Of a stretch of DNA of 61,797 bases, positions 19,199 to 28,522 are shown piece after piece. The stretch lies in assembly GCF_000297495.1 (NCBI RefSeq), contig NZ_ALWX01000006.1:30-61826 (forward strand), read 5' to 3'. Position numbers and translations under genes: made by a program. This DNA is from Janibacter hoylei PVAS-1 (GTDB lineage: Bacteria; Actinomycetota; Actinomycetes; Actinomycetales; Dermatophilaceae). The notes under the pieces were generated by a model. That model searched no databases. It was not told the origin of the DNA and saw nothing but the letters and a program-made list of their open reading frames with translations. Every line of letters starts with the position of its first letter. Position 1 is the first letter of the stretch.

Positions 19199-20608
19199 TC
19201 AGTCGAGCAGGTCGACCAGCTGCGGCGCGATACCGATGTAGGTGGCGGGCGTCATCGCCGCGACCCGCTCCTCGACGTCGGCCGGCAGGCCGAGCCCACG
19301 GACGAAGTCGACGAGCTCGGGTTGACCGATGCGGCGCCCGCGGGTCAGCTCCTTGAGCCGCTCGTAGGGCTCGTCCATGCCCTCGACGCCCCGGGCGCCC
19401 AGCGCCCGCATCACCGACTGGATCGGCTCGCCGAGCACCTCCCAGTTGGCGTCGAGGTCGGCCGCCATGGCCTCGGGCACGGCGTCGAGACCGGCCAGGC
19501 CGCGGCCCGCGTTGTCGATCGCGAGGAGCGAGTGGCCGAGCGCGGTGCCGATGTTGCGCTGCATCGAGCTGTCGGTCAGGTCTCGCTGCAGGCGCGAGGT
19601 GACGAGCGTCGTCGCGAGCACGTCGAGGAGGGCATTGCTCACCTCGAGGTTGGCCTCGGCGTTTTCGAAGCGGATCGGGTTGACCTTGTGCGGCATCGTG
19701 CTCGAGCCGACGGTGCCCTGTCCACGCACCTGGGCGAAGTAGCCCATGGAGATGTAGCTCCACACGTCGGTGCAGAGGTTGTGCAGCACCCGGTTGTAGC
19801 GCGCGATGTCGGCGTAGATCTCGGCCTGCCAGTCGTGCGACTCGATCTGGGTGGTCAGCGGGTTCCACGTCAGGCCGAGACCCTCGACGAAGGACTGCGA
19901 GATCTCCAGCCAGTCGGCCTCGGGCACGGCGGCCAGGTGGGCGCCGAAGGTGCCGGTGGCGCCGTTGATCTTTCCGAGGTACTCGTCGGACGAGATGCGC
20001 CGCACCTGCCGCAGGAGCCGGTGCGCGAGGACAGCGAGCTCCTTGCCCATCGTGGTCGGCGTGGCCGGCTGTCCGTGCGTGTGGGCGAGCAGCGGCACGT
20101 CGCGCAGCTCGTCAGCCAGCGTCGCGACGGCCTCGGCGAGGGCGTCGGCTCGCGGCAGCCAGACCTGCTCGACGGCGCCCTGGACCATGAGCGCGTAGGA
20201 GAGGTTGTTGATGTCCTCGCTCGTGCAGCAGAAGTGGATGAGCTCGCACAGCCCGGCGTCCTCGGGCGCCGGCGCGATCTGGCGCAGGCGCTCCTTGAGG
20301 TAGTACTCGACGGCCTTGACGTCGTGCTGGGTGACCTTTTCGGTCGCGGCGAGCTCGGCGATGTCCTCGGGGCCGAAGTCCTCGACGACCTGCCGCAGGG
20401 CGGCCTGCTCGTCGGTGGTCAGCTGGCGCACGCCGGGCACGACCTGCCGGCTCGTCAGGTGGATGAGCCACTCGACCTCGACGTGCACGCGCATCCGGTT
20501 GAGCGCGGGCTCGCTCAGGTGGTCGATGAGCGGTGCGACGGCCGGACGGTAGCGACCGTCGAGCGCGCCGAGGGCGATCTGGGGCGTGGCGTCAGCGAGG
20601 CTCTGCAT
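19199..20608 (-). CDS. purB: Adenylosuccinate lyase
   Basis: Acts twice in purine synthesis, on SAICAR and on adenylosuccinate, releasing fumarate. 469 residues, of the longer PurB type. Visible landmarks are LGALDGRYRP at the N-terminus, the general-acid His in LLAHTHGQPATPTT and the superfamily signature with the catalytic Ser, GSSTMPHKVNPIRFEN. The frame stays open upstream, but the family N-terminus (MQSLADATPQIALG) fixes the start at 20608. No other pur genes are nearby. Confidence 0.95.
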   Translation of the reverse strand: MQSLADATPQIALGALDGRYRPAVAPLIDHLSEPALNRMRVHVEVEWLIHLTSRQVVPGVRQLTTDEQAALRQVVEDFGPEDIAELAATEKVTQHDVKAVEYYLKERLRQIAPAPEDAGLCELIHFCCTSEDINNLSYALMVQGAVEQVWLPRADALAEAVATLADELRDVPLLAHTHGQPATPTTMGKELAVLAHRLLRQVRRISSDEYLGKINGATGTFGAHLAAVPEADWLEISQSFVEGLGLTWNPLTTQIESHDWQAEIYADIARYNRVLHNLCTDVWSYISMGYFAQVRGQGTVGSSTMPHKVNPIRFENAEANLEVSNALLDVLATTLVTSRLQRDLTDSSMQRNIGTALGHSLLAIDNAGRGLAGLDAVPEAMAADLDANWEVLGEPIQSVMRALGARGVEGMDEPYERLKELTRGRRIGQPELVDFVRGLGLPADVEERVAAMTPATYIGIAPQLVDLLD

Positions 20609-20679
20609 GGCGCCATCCTCCCAGAGACGAAGGGGGGCCCGGTCCCGGCGTCCACTGCAGGCCCGGCCGGTACGGCCGG

Positions 20680-21315
20680 TCAGGAGGTGTACGCCTGCGC
20701 GACGTCCTCGGCGATGGTGGTCAGCTGCTTGTCCGTGCGGTCGCCGTTGAGATCGGCCGCGAGGACCGTCAGGGTGAGTCCCCCGTCGAGCTCGGCGAAG
20801 AGGTAGACGTTGCCGCCTGAGGCGCCGGCCGGGTCGAGGGTGACGAGGGTGGCCTTCGTGCCGTCGTCGAGGGTGCGGCTCTCGGTCTTGGCGCCCGTGC
20901 CGGCGAACTCGTCGCTGGCGGCAGCGTCCTCGACGCTGGTGCCGTCCTCCGCGAGCCCCCAGCTCAAGGAAAATCCGGTGCCTTCGCCGAGGTCGGCCTC
21001 GTCGCCGGGGAGGACGTTGCACTGGCCTGAGAGATCGGAGACCTCGACGGGGAAGCCGACCCACTCCTCGAGCTCGTCGGGGGTCACCGCGCCGCAGTCG
21101 AGCCCGCCGCCTGCGCCGGAGGCGGAGGTCTCGCTGCCCTCCGACGACGTCTCGCTGCCCTCGGACGAGGTGCTCGAGCTCGTCGCATCCGTCGGGCTCG
21201 ACGTGCGGCTCGACGCGGCCGAGCTCGAGGGGCTCTCCTCGGGTGACCCGGAGCAGGCGCCGAGGAGCAGCGCGGTGCCGAGGACGAGGGCGAGGGGGGC
21301 GGGGCCACGGGTCAT
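20680..21315 (-). CDS. Putative lipoprotein with Ser/Thr-rich linker
   Basis: Predicted secreted lipoprotein of 211 residues. The signal peptide ends in the lipobox LLLGAC (Cys about residue 19). A low-complexity Ser/Thr/Glu linker follows (about 20-70), then a folded domain with two cysteines (LDCGAVTP and GQCNVLPG) that probably pair. It begins 4 bases after the phosphatase stop, so it belongs to the same coupled operon. No function can be assigned; the fold resembles small extracytoplasmic DUF3558-like proteins of actinobacteria, but this is only a resemblance. Confidence 0.75.
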   Translation of the reverse strand: MTRGPAPLALVLGTALLLGACSGSPEESPSSSAASSRTSSPTDATSSSTSSEGSETSSEGSETSASGAGGGLDCGAVTPDELEEWVGFPVEVSDLSGQCNVLPGDEADLGEGTGFSLSWGLAEDGTSVEDAAASDEFAGTGAKTESRTLDDGTKATLVTLDPAGASGGNVYLFAELDGGLTLTVLAADLNGDRTDKQLTTIAEDVAQAYTS

Positions 21316-21319
21316 GGGT

Positions 21320-21820
21320 TCACTCTCCGAGCTCGTGGCGGACGTGCGAGATGATGCCGTCGAGCGCGGCATCGATCTCGGCATAGGTGCGGTCGAAGTC
21401 GTTGTCGTCGCCGTACCAGGGGTCGGCGATGGCGAGGTCGTCTCCCTTCGGCCCGCTCGGGTCGTAGGAGCGGATCATCCGGATGCGGTCCTTGGCCTCG
21501 CGGGTACCGGCGAGACGTCGCAGCACCGTGTAGTGGCCGTGGTCGGCGGCGAGCACGAGGTCGCGGTCGTCGAACCTCCGCTTGTCGAAGGTGCGGGCCC
21601 GGTGGTTCGAGTAGTCGCCGGTGTGCCCGTGACGGTGCATGGCCGCGATGGTGCGCGGGTCGGCGGGGTTGCCCTCCTCCCACGCGGTGGTGCCGGCCGA
21701 GTCGACCACGACGCGGTGGCCGAGCCCAGCAGCCTCGAAGCGCTCGCGCAGCAGCCACTCGCCCATCGGCGACCGGCAGATGTTGCCGGTGCACACCACG
21801 GTGATCCGGTAGTCGCTCAT
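21320..21820 (-). CDS. Low-molecular-weight protein tyrosine phosphatase
   Basis: Cytoplasmic phosphatase of 166 residues. The P-loop near the N-terminus is VCTGNICRSPMGE, with nucleophile Cys10 and Arg16, and the general acid lies in the C-terminal DPWYGDDNDF. The start ATG at 21820 overlaps the stop of the upstream flavodoxin-like gene (ATGA), and the lipoprotein gene follows 4 bases after the stop. In actinobacteria such enzymes (PtpA-like) dephosphorylate tyrosine on own or host proteins; no kinase gene is adjacent. Confidence 0.92.
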   Translation of the reverse strand: MSDYRITVVCTGNICRSPMGEWLLRERFEAAGLGHRVVVDSAGTTAWEEGNPADPRTIAAMHRHGHTGDYSNHRARTFDKRRFDDRDLVLAADHGHYTVLRRLAGTREAKDRIRMIRSYDPSGPKGDDLAIADPWYGDDNDFDRTYAEIDAALDGIISHVRHELGE

Positions 21821-22291
21821 GCCGTCATCGTCTCCCACTCCTCCGGGAGCAACCACGAGAGACCCTGTGGTCCCGCTGACAGTGCCAACGTCCCGAGCAG
21901 CGGCAGCTCGCGGTGTCGCAGCACCTCGCTGTGCAGGGCGACGGCGTGCAGGGTGCCCGGCGTCGTCGGGTCGGCCGCGAGGACGACACCGGTGGAGATC
22001 CCCTTGTAGCGAAGGGCGGTCCCCGCGTCGGCGAGGGTGCCACCCCGTGGGTCGAGACGGGCCAGCAGGCCGGGGGCGGTGAGCAGGAGCAGGCCGTCGG
22101 TCGCCTCGACGGCCCGCAGGGCGCGCCGGGCGAGCGGGTCGGGGCCGGGCGACAGCGCCATCAGGTGGACCTCACGCCCTTCGTCGCGCAGCGCTGAGGT
22201 GCAGGCGGCGGCGGTGTCGGTCACGTTGACGCCCCGGGCGTCGGTGAGGAGGACGACGCGGGGGAGGTGCGACCTCGGAGAGCGCGCTCAC
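21817..22291 (-). CDS. Flavodoxin/FMN-reductase-like protein, apparent frameshift
   Basis: About 157 residues once one base is removed. The uninterrupted frame starts only at a GTG at 22224 (VTDTAAACTS), which would lack the first beta strand. Reading on upstream shows RVVLLTDARGVN, a Rossmann-like first strand, but in that frame there is no start codon. Dropping one C of the run at about 22260-22264 joins it to a GTG at 22291 that overlaps the stop of the reductase gene upstream (GTGA). ATDGLLLLTAP and the overall order recall NADPH-dependent FMN reductases, but the flavin motif is poor, so function is uncertain. Confidence 0.55.
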
Positions 22292-23335
22292 AGGCCGACA
22301 GCCCGGCGCAGCTGGGCCCCGGTCCACCGGTGCCGGTCGGGGCCGGCGGCTTCGGCCTCGCGCACGAGCTCGACGATCCGCACGCAGACGGGCGTGCTCG
22401 AGCCGTGGTCGGCACCCAGCTGGACGACGATGCCCTGCAGCTCGTCGATCTCGGTGGCGCGACCGGCGTCGAGGTCGTCGGCCATCGACGAGCGGGCGGT
22501 CGGTGCGACCTTGAGCGAGGCGCGGGCGACGTTGGCGAAGACCGGCGTCGGGGTCCGCAGGAGGCGTGGCATCGCGGAGGCGGGGAGCGGGGTGAGCCGG
22601 CTGGGCGTGATGCCGAGCCGCCGCGCGAGGGCGAGTGCCTCGTCCTGGCAGGCCGCGAGCACGACGCGGCAGTCACGGTCGCGCAGCTCGACGGCGAGCG
22701 GCAGGCCGGTGAGCGCGTTGATCGCGTTGTTGAGGTTGAGCAGGAGCTTGGCGTAGAGCACCGCCCGCATGTCGGGCTCGACGTCGACGCGCAGGCCGGC
22801 CCCGTGGGCCGCCTTGACGAAGGGGTCGACCCGGGGGTGGTCCTTGGCGACGAGGTGCCCGCTCGTCGTCTGGGTCCAGTGGGTCTCGCCGGAGCGCACG
22901 ACGTTGAAGGGCACCATGCCGGAGAGCACGAGTGGTCGTGAGGCCCTGCTGGGGAAGGCGCCGGCGAGTGCCTCGTCGATCGCGCTCGCATTGCGCAGAC
23001 CGTTTTGGAAGGACAGGACGATGGAGTCGTGACCGAGGTAGGGGGGCGATCTGGGCGACGGCGGCCTGCAGGTCGAGGGTCTTCGTCGTCAGCAGCACGA
23101 TGTCCGCGCCGACGGTGGCGCTCGCCTCCGTGGCGAGGGTCAGGGCGTCAGGTCGCACGACCCGGGTGCGGCCGCGCAGGTCGGTGACGGTGAGGCCGTC
23201 GCGCTCGATCGCGTCGACGAGGTGTGGCCGCCCGACGAGCGTGACATCGGCTCCGGCAGCCAGCCAGCCGCCGATGTAGGTGCCGACGCTGCCGGCCCCC
23301 ATGACCGCCACGCGTGTGCGCTCCACTGTGCTCAC
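22288..23335 (-). CDS. panE: 2-dehydropantoate 2-reductase family protein, apparent frameshift
   Basis: NADPH-dependent ketopantoate reductase of the PanE/ApbA family, which makes pantoate for coenzyme A. The N-terminal half has the Rossmann motif MGAGSVGTYIGGWLAAGA; the C-terminal half carries the helical domain with NLNNAINALTGLPL. The two halves lie in different frames. Removing one base of the six-G run at 23041-23046 restores QIAPYLGHDSIVLSFQNG and gives about 348 residues. It starts at a GTG (23335). Its stop overlaps the next gene by 4 bases. Related enzymes with other substrates exist, so panE is a family-level call. Confidence 0.8.
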
Positions 23336-23399
23336 CCCTTGCCGAGCCGTCGGCCCCGAGTCCAGCGCCGCTGCGACGATCCTAGTCGCAGGGGTGCGG

Positions 23400-23759
23400 T
23401 CACTCGCGGGTCAGGGAGACCCATCCGTTGGCGTGCTCGCCGCGTGCCGGGTGCGTCGGCACCAGCTCCGCCACGGTGTAGCGGGTGCCGCCGACCGAGA
23501 GGGTCTCGTCGAGCCGGATCGTCCGCCGGTCGGACCCCAGGTGCAGGCCCGCCCGGTCGGGGTCGATGTTGAAGGCGATGAGCCGCACGCCGTCGACATC
23601 CGTCGGCAGGTTTTGGCGGAGGACGGTCGCGCCGGCCAGTGGGGTCCGCTCGGCCTCGGCCGAGTCGTCCCCGCAGGCGGAGAGGGCGCTCGCGCCCAGC
23701 AGGGCCAGGAAGGTCCGCCGACCCAGGGCCGGCCCACGTCGACCGGTGCGTGCATCCAT
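23400..23759 (-). CDS. Small putative lipoprotein
   Basis: Protein of 119 residues with a positively charged start, a twin arginine (LGRRTFLALLGASALSAC) and a lipobox ending at about Cys29, so it is probably a Tat- or Sec-exported lipoprotein. The mature part of about 90 residues is beta-rich (RLIAFNIDPDRAGLHLG, TRYTVAELVPTH) with no recognised family. No operon partner is obvious; the gene lies between the reductase operon and the MMPL gene. Confidence 0.65.
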   Translation of the reverse strand: MDARTGRRGPALGRRTFLALLGASALSACGDDSAEAERTPLAGATVLRQNLPTDVDGVRLIAFNIDPDRAGLHLGSDRRTIRLDETLSVGGTRYTVAELVPTHPARGEHANGWVSLTRE

Positions 23760-23842
23760 GTCTCATGCCCCCTTCGTCCTGGCGAGCGTAGGCGCGCGGC
23801 CGGGGGGAGGGCGAGGGGGAGCGCTCCCCGGGGGACGACGAA

Positions 23843-23870
23843 GCGGCCGGCCCGAGATCGGGCCGGCCGC
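23843..23870. terminator. Terminator after MMPL transporter gene
   Basis: Perfect 11-bp inverted repeat GCGGCCGGCCC / GGGCCGGCCGC with a 6-base loop, just downstream of the minus-strand MMPL gene that ends at 23894. Confidence 0.8.
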
Positions 23871-23893
23871 TCCTGCACTGCGGCGAAGGGAGG

Positions 23894-26199
23894 TCACCCC
23901 ACGGTGGCGAGGTCCTCGGCGGGCTCCTCGGCCGACGTGCGTCGGGTGAGGGCCTCGCCCTCGACGTCGACGTTGGGCAGCACCTTGTCCAGCCAGCGCG
24001 GCATCGCCCAGGCCTTGTCGCCGAGCAGGTACATCAGCGCGGGGATGAGCACCATGCGCACGACGAAGGCGTCGAGCAGGACGGCGGCCGCGAGCGCGAA
24101 GCCCATCGACTTGATGAGGTTGTCCGGCTGGAGCATGAAGGCGGCGAAGACCGAGATCATGATGAGCGCCGCGGCGGTGACGACGCGAGCGCCGTGGCGG
24201 AAGCCGTCGACGACGGCCTCGCGGGCCGTGTCGCCGTGGACGTAGGCCTCACGCATCCGGGTGACGAGGAAGACCTGGTAGTCCATCGCCAGCCCGAAGA
24301 CGATGCCGATCATGAGGATCGGCAGGAAGCTGACGAGCGGTGCCCCGTCGACCAGGCCGAAGGCACCCTCCTGGAAGATCGCCACGGTCGCGCCGAGCGT
24401 CGCCAGGGTCGACAGCACGAAGCCGAGCGTCGCGGTGAGCGGCACGAGGATCGAGCGGAAGACGAGCATGAGCAGGACGAAGGCGAGGCCGACGACGACC
24501 GCGAGGTACGGCACGAGGGCGTCCTGCAGCTTCTGCGACACGTCGGTCTGGATCGCGGTGAGGCCGGTGACGCCGAGGGTCGTGCCGGTGGCCTCCTCCT
24601 GCGCGGGGATGCCGTCACGGATCGTGTGGAGCAGCTCCTCGGTCGCCTCGTCGCTCGCGCCCGCGGCGGGCGTGACCATGACCTGGGCGCCGGTGCCCTC
24701 GTCGTTCATCGCGACGACCTGGGCATTGGTCACCCCGTCGAGCTGGCCGAGCCACTGGGCGACCTCGCCGTATGCGGCGGGCGCCTGACGCGGGTCCTCG
24801 ATGTCGCGGCCGTCGACGACGACGACCATCCGGGCCTCCTGGCCGCGGCCGAAGCCGTCGGCGATGAGGTCGGCGGCATCGCGCTGCGAGGTGCCGGGGG
24901 CGGGCGGTCGAGTCGCTCGGCAGGGCCAGGTGCAGGTCCTTGGCCGGGATGGCCAGGGCCCCGAGGGCGAGCACGGCCACGAGGGCGGCGAGGACCGGGC
25001 GGGCGCCGATGGCCCGGGCCCAGCGCGTGCCGCCGTTGTCGACGTGCTGCCCCTCGTCGACGGCCTTGTCCTTGCGGATCTGGCCGGCGAAGGCGCGGTG
25101 CCCGAGGGCCCCGAGCACGGCGGGCAGCAGCGTGAGGGCGACGAGCACGGCGGCGAGCACCGTGGCGGCGGCGGCCAGGCCCATCGCGGTGAGGAAGGGG
25201 ATGTTGACGACGGCCAGCGCGACGAGCGCGATGATCACCGTCAGGCCGGCGAAGACGACGGCGGACCCGGCGCGGCCGACGGCCAGGCCGATCGCGTGCT
25301 CGCGGTCCGTGGTGCGCCGCAGCTCGGTGCGGTAGCGGGAGAGGATGAAGAGGGCGTAGTCGATGCCGACGGCCAGACCGAGCATCGAGGCGAGGATCGG
25401 GGTCGTCGTGCCGAGGTCGAAGACCGCGGTCGACGCGGTGATGCCCGTGATGCCGATGCCGACCCCGACGAGGGCAGTGAGGATCGGCAGGCCGGCAGCG
25501 ACGAGGGAGCCGAAGGTCAGGACGAGGACGACGAGGGCGACGGCGATGCCGATGAGCTCGCTCGTCATGCCCATCTCGGGCATACCCTGCATGCCGGTGC
25601 CGGTGGCCTCGACGGTCAGCCCCGCGTCTCGGGCGTCGTCGACGGCCTCGGTGACGGCGTCACGGCTGGTCTGCTCGACGTCGGTGACGGTCTCGACGTC
25701 GAAGGTCCACTGGATCAGGCCGGTGCGGCCATCCTCGGTGAGCGGGGAGACCGCGGCGGCGTTGGCCCGCGCCACCTCGGTGGGCTGGCCGCTCTCCTTG
25801 GCCTGGTCGAGGTACTGCTGCTCGACCCCCTTCGCCGCGGCGACGGGGTCGACGAACTGCTCCGGGGCGCCGACCTGGGGGGGCGGCGCGCAGGTCGGTG
25901 AGCAGGTCCTCGACAGCTGCCGCATTGGCCGGGTCGGAGAGCTTTTCGCCTGCCGGTGCCTGGACGACGACGGTGCCGGTGGCCTGGTCGAAGGCGTCCT
26001 TGGCGCCGGGGAAGAGCTCCTGCTGCAGGGTCTGCGCCTGCTCCGACTCGATACCGGGGATCGTGAATTTGTCGCTCAGCGGCTTGGAGAGGGTGCCGGC
26101 GACGGCGCCGATGCCGATGAGGACGACGAGCCAGCCGATGAGGAAGACCGGCCAGCGCCGGAACGCGGTCCGGCCGAGGCGGTAGAGGGCGTGGGCCAT
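23894..26199 (-). CDS. MMPL-family transporter, two apparent frameshifts
   Basis: Membrane transporter of about 767 residues once two surplus bases are removed: one in the seven-G run at 25877-25883 and one near 24896-24904. The joined protein has the duplicated MMPL pattern: first membrane segment FLIGWLVVLIGIGAVAGTL, an extracytoplasmic domain, a membrane cluster with LGLAVGIDYALFILSRYR, a second extracytoplasmic domain and a second cluster with FGLAMDYQVFLVTRMRE. Conservation continues smoothly across both breaks, which argues for sequence error. It follows a TetR-type gene on the same strand, which probably represses it; substrates of the family are lipids or drugs. Confidence 0.85.
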
Positions 26200-26269
26200 G
26201 AGGGTGCCTTTCGAGGCGTCGGGGTGGGCCGGCCGCGTCGTCGAGGCCGATCGTGCTGGACGAAGGGGG

Positions 26270-26837
26270 TTACGCCTGGTCGGCGAGGATCCCCCGGGCG
26301 ATGGTGAGGTTGGCTCGGGCCCGGGCGGAGAGCGGGCCCAGGGGTGGGGGTGGCAATGTACTGGACCACGGAGTGCTGGATGACGCCGCCGACGATGGCC
26401 AGAGCCATCCGGGCCCGGGTGTCGTCGACGCCCTCGCGCTCGGAGAGATGGGTGACGAGTCGCTCGCTCAGGTCCTCGACGTGGGCCTTGACCCGGACGA
26501 AGAGGTCGGGGTTGCGCTCGATGACGTCGTGGAGCTGCTGGAAGTCGGCGGGGGTGCCGTCGTCGGCGTGCAGGCAGTCGAGGGTGACGGCGAGCACGTC
26601 GTCGACGAGGTGGCCGGTCGGGCCGCCGTCGCGCAGGGTCTGCGCCTGCTCGTCGGTGAGCTCGGGGAGCATGCCGAGGACCGCCTCCTCCTTGGAGGAG
26701 ACGTGGTTGAAGAGGGTGCGCCGCGAGACCCCGACGGCGCGGGCGAGGTCCTCGACGGTGAAGCCTGAGTAGCCGCAGTCCACGGCGAGCCGCTGAGCGG
26801 CGGCGATGATCGCGGAGCGGCGGCTGCCGGCTCGCAT
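26270..26837 (-). CDS. TetR-family regulator, apparent frameshift near 3' end
   Basis: Repressor-type protein of about 188 residues. The N-terminal helix-turn-helix is clear (IIAAAQRLAVDCGYSGFTVE, then VGVSRRTLFNHVSSKEEAV). The C-terminal ligand domain reads to IATP and then leaves frame; removing one base of the G5 run at 26346-26350 (or of GGGCCC nearby) restores LSARARANLTIARGILADQA and a TAA stop at 26270. Without correction the frame runs into the transporter gene. It lies about 70 bases upstream of the MMPL gene and probably controls it. Start ATG 26837; a GTG 18 bases upstream is possible. Confidence 0.85.
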
Positions 26838-26840
26838 GGT

Positions 26841-26873
26841 TGCACTATCGGTCACACAGTGCACTCTTGCACT
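26841..26873. promoter_or_regulatory. TGCACT repeats in the TetR promoter region
   Basis: Three copies of TGCACT (26841, 26860, 26868); the last two form the direct repeat TGCACTCT TGCACTCT. The position just upstream of the TetR-type gene suggests an autoregulatory site. The arrangement is direct, not inverted, so the call is weak. Confidence 0.35.
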
Positions 26874-26967
26874 CTCGAACCCTTTGTGCAAAACCCTTCT
26901 GCTCCGCCGGACGCGACGAAGGGGGTCGACCGTGGCGGTCGACCCCCTCCGGGTGCTGTGAGGAGAC

Positions 26968-27507
26968 TCAGGCGGCGACGGGTGCACCCAAGCGGGCGAT
27001 GAGCGCCTGCAGTGCGGCATCGGCGTCGCTGTCGACGAGTCTGCCGTCGGCGAAGGCCTCGAAGGAGGAGCCGACGCCGAAGGTCTCCTCGACGACGTCA
27101 GCGCCGGCGATCTGCAGCGAGCGGACGGCGTCCTTGCGGGCCCACTCGGCACCGTAGGGGGCGCCGGACGCGGCCAGGACGATGGCGCGCGTGCCGTGGA
27201 TGCTCGCGGCCTCGCGCGGGCGGGAGGCCCAGTCGATGGTGTTCTTGACGACGCTCGAGAGGGTGCCGTTGTACTCGGGGGTGACGACGACGAGGGCGTC
27301 AGCGGCTTCCACGGCCTCGCGCAGCTCGGTGGCGACCTGCGGGACCGAGCCCTCGATGTCGAGGTCCTCGGAGTAGTGCGGCAGGTCGGCGCCGCGGTTG
27401 AACCACGTGGCGGTCGTGCCCTCGGGCAGGTGGGCTGCGGCGGCCTCGGCGAGGCTGCGGTTGGTCGAGCCGTCGCGCAGGCTGCCGAGGAGGAAGAGGA
27501 CGTTCAT
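26968..27507 (-). CDS. NADPH-dependent FMN reductase (quinone/azo-reductase type)
   Basis: Flavoprotein of 179 residues with the flavodoxin-like fold. The flavin-binding loop is LGSLRDGSTNRSLAE at the N-terminus, and VVVTPEYNGTLSSVVKNTID in the middle is the signature of this family. Likely role: two-electron reduction of quinones or similar electrophiles. It is divergent from a MarR-type gene, and the shared 98-base region holds two inverted repeats, so repression by MarR and induction by electrophiles or oxidants is likely. Confidence 0.9.
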   Translation of the reverse strand: MNVLFLLGSLRDGSTNRSLAEAAAAHLPEGTTATWFNRGADLPHYSEDLDIEGSVPQVATELREAVEAADALVVVTPEYNGTLSSVVKNTIDWASRPREAASIHGTRAIVLAASGAPYGAEWARKDAVRSLQIAGADVVEETFGVGSSFEAFADGRLVDSDADAALQALIARLGAPVAA

Positions 27508-27530
27508 CAGGGGGGACTCCTGGGGGTTTT

Positions 27531-27546
27531 GGTCAAGTGCTTGACC
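27531..27546. promoter_or_regulatory. MarR-type operator 1
   Basis: Perfect dyad GGTCAAGTGCTTGACC between the divergent FMN-reductase and MarR genes. The half-site TCAAG matches operator 2, and the size suits a MarR dimer. Confidence 0.75.
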
Positions 27547-27571
27547 ATGGTGATCGCGGCCGGCGAGTAAA

Positions 27572-27585
27572 GTCAAGTCCTTGAC
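27572..27585. promoter_or_regulatory. MarR-type operator 2
   Basis: Dyad GTCAAGTCCTTGAC, the same half-site as operator 1, with centres 40 bp apart. It ends 2 bases before the first possible ATG of the MarR-type gene, so it should block that gene's expression. Confidence 0.75.
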
Positions 27586-27605
27586 CAATGGCTTACCATG
27601 GGCGC

Positions 27606-28080
27606 ATGACCCCCGACCTGCCCTCCCCGCTGGCCGGCTCGTGCCCCGGCGAGGGGCAGGCACCGCTCGTCAACCTCCTCGCCCGCGCCCAGGCGAGCTT
27701 CGTCGCCGACTTCGAGACGCGGCTGCGTGACTCCGAGATCGAGGGGCTCTCGCTGGCTCACTCGGCCAACGTCCTGCGGCACCTGTCCGAAGGGCCCCGG
27801 CGGGCGCGCGAGATCGTCGACCGGTGCGGGGTGACCAAGCAGGCGGTCAGCCAGCAGATCGCCCACCTCGAGCGCAACGGGTACGTCGCCGTCGAGCCGG
27901 ACGCGCAGGACCAGCGGGCGCGCATCGTCAGCCTCACGGCGAAGGGGGGAGTGCGCCCAGGCCGTCGTCGGCCGTCTCTTCGAGGAGGTCGAGCGCGACT
28001 GGGCCGAGCGGATCGGGCCGGCGCAGGTGGCCGCTCTCCGGTCAGCGCTCACCGACCTGCTCGGCGGCGGGACCTGCTGA
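27606..28080 (+). CDS. MarR-family regulator, apparent frameshift
   Basis: Winged-helix regulator of about 157 residues. The helix-turn-helix is RCGVTKQAVSQQIAHLERNG and the wing follows (VAVEPDAQDQRARIVSLTAKG). The frame then breaks in a six-G run at 27944-27949; dropping one G restores ECAQAVVGRLFEEVERDWAE and a TGA at 28080. Start: ATG 27606, with an earlier in-frame ATG at 27588; neither has a clear ribosome site. Two operators in the shared intergenic region suggest that it controls itself and the divergent FMN reductase. Confidence 0.83.
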
Positions 28081-28084
28081 GTCG

Positions 28085-28357
28085 TCAGGCCTCGCCCGTC
28101 GTGCCGCTCGTCTCGCCGTGCTTCTTGCACGTGGCCGTCCACGTCGTGCCCTCGGTGGCGACCGTGAGCTTGCGGCGGCAGGTGGTGCAGTAGGTCGGGG
28201 CGTGGGCTGCCAGCTCCTGGCGGCACAGCACGTGGTTGCCCTTGCTGGCGGACGTGCCGCAGTGACCGCAGTAGGTGACCGCGACGACCGGCGGGATGGC
28301 GCCGAGCGTGTCGGGGTCGCTCCAGCCGGAGTCGCCGGCGGTGGGGAGGTCAGTCAT
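28085..28357 (-). CDS. Small zinc-ribbon-like protein
   Basis: Protein of 90 residues with two CxxC pairs (YCGHCGT and YCTTCRRK), further single cysteines (VLCRQEL and TCKKHG) and a His, spaced as in a double zinc ribbon. No enzymatic motif. It lies convergent to the MarR-type gene (4 bases between stops) and divergent from the L,D-transpeptidase gene. The function is unknown; metal binding is inferred from the Cys pattern only. Confidence 0.65.
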   Translation of the reverse strand: MTDLPTAGDSGWSDPDTLGAIPPVVAVTYCGHCGTSASKGNHVLCRQELAAHAPTYCTTCRRKLTVATEGTTWTATCKKHGETSGTTGEA

Positions 28358-28522
28358 GTCGACGATTGTGGCGCATGGCTGCTCCCGGGCCTCCGGCGCA
28401 CCCCGGGAGGTCACGTCTCGGTCACTCCCGGCGCGCGAGGCAACCCGGAGCCCCGGCGGGGCGTCCATGATGTCGATACCGCGCGCAGGGGGGCGCGCGG
28501 TCGGAGCAGGGGAGCAGGACAC

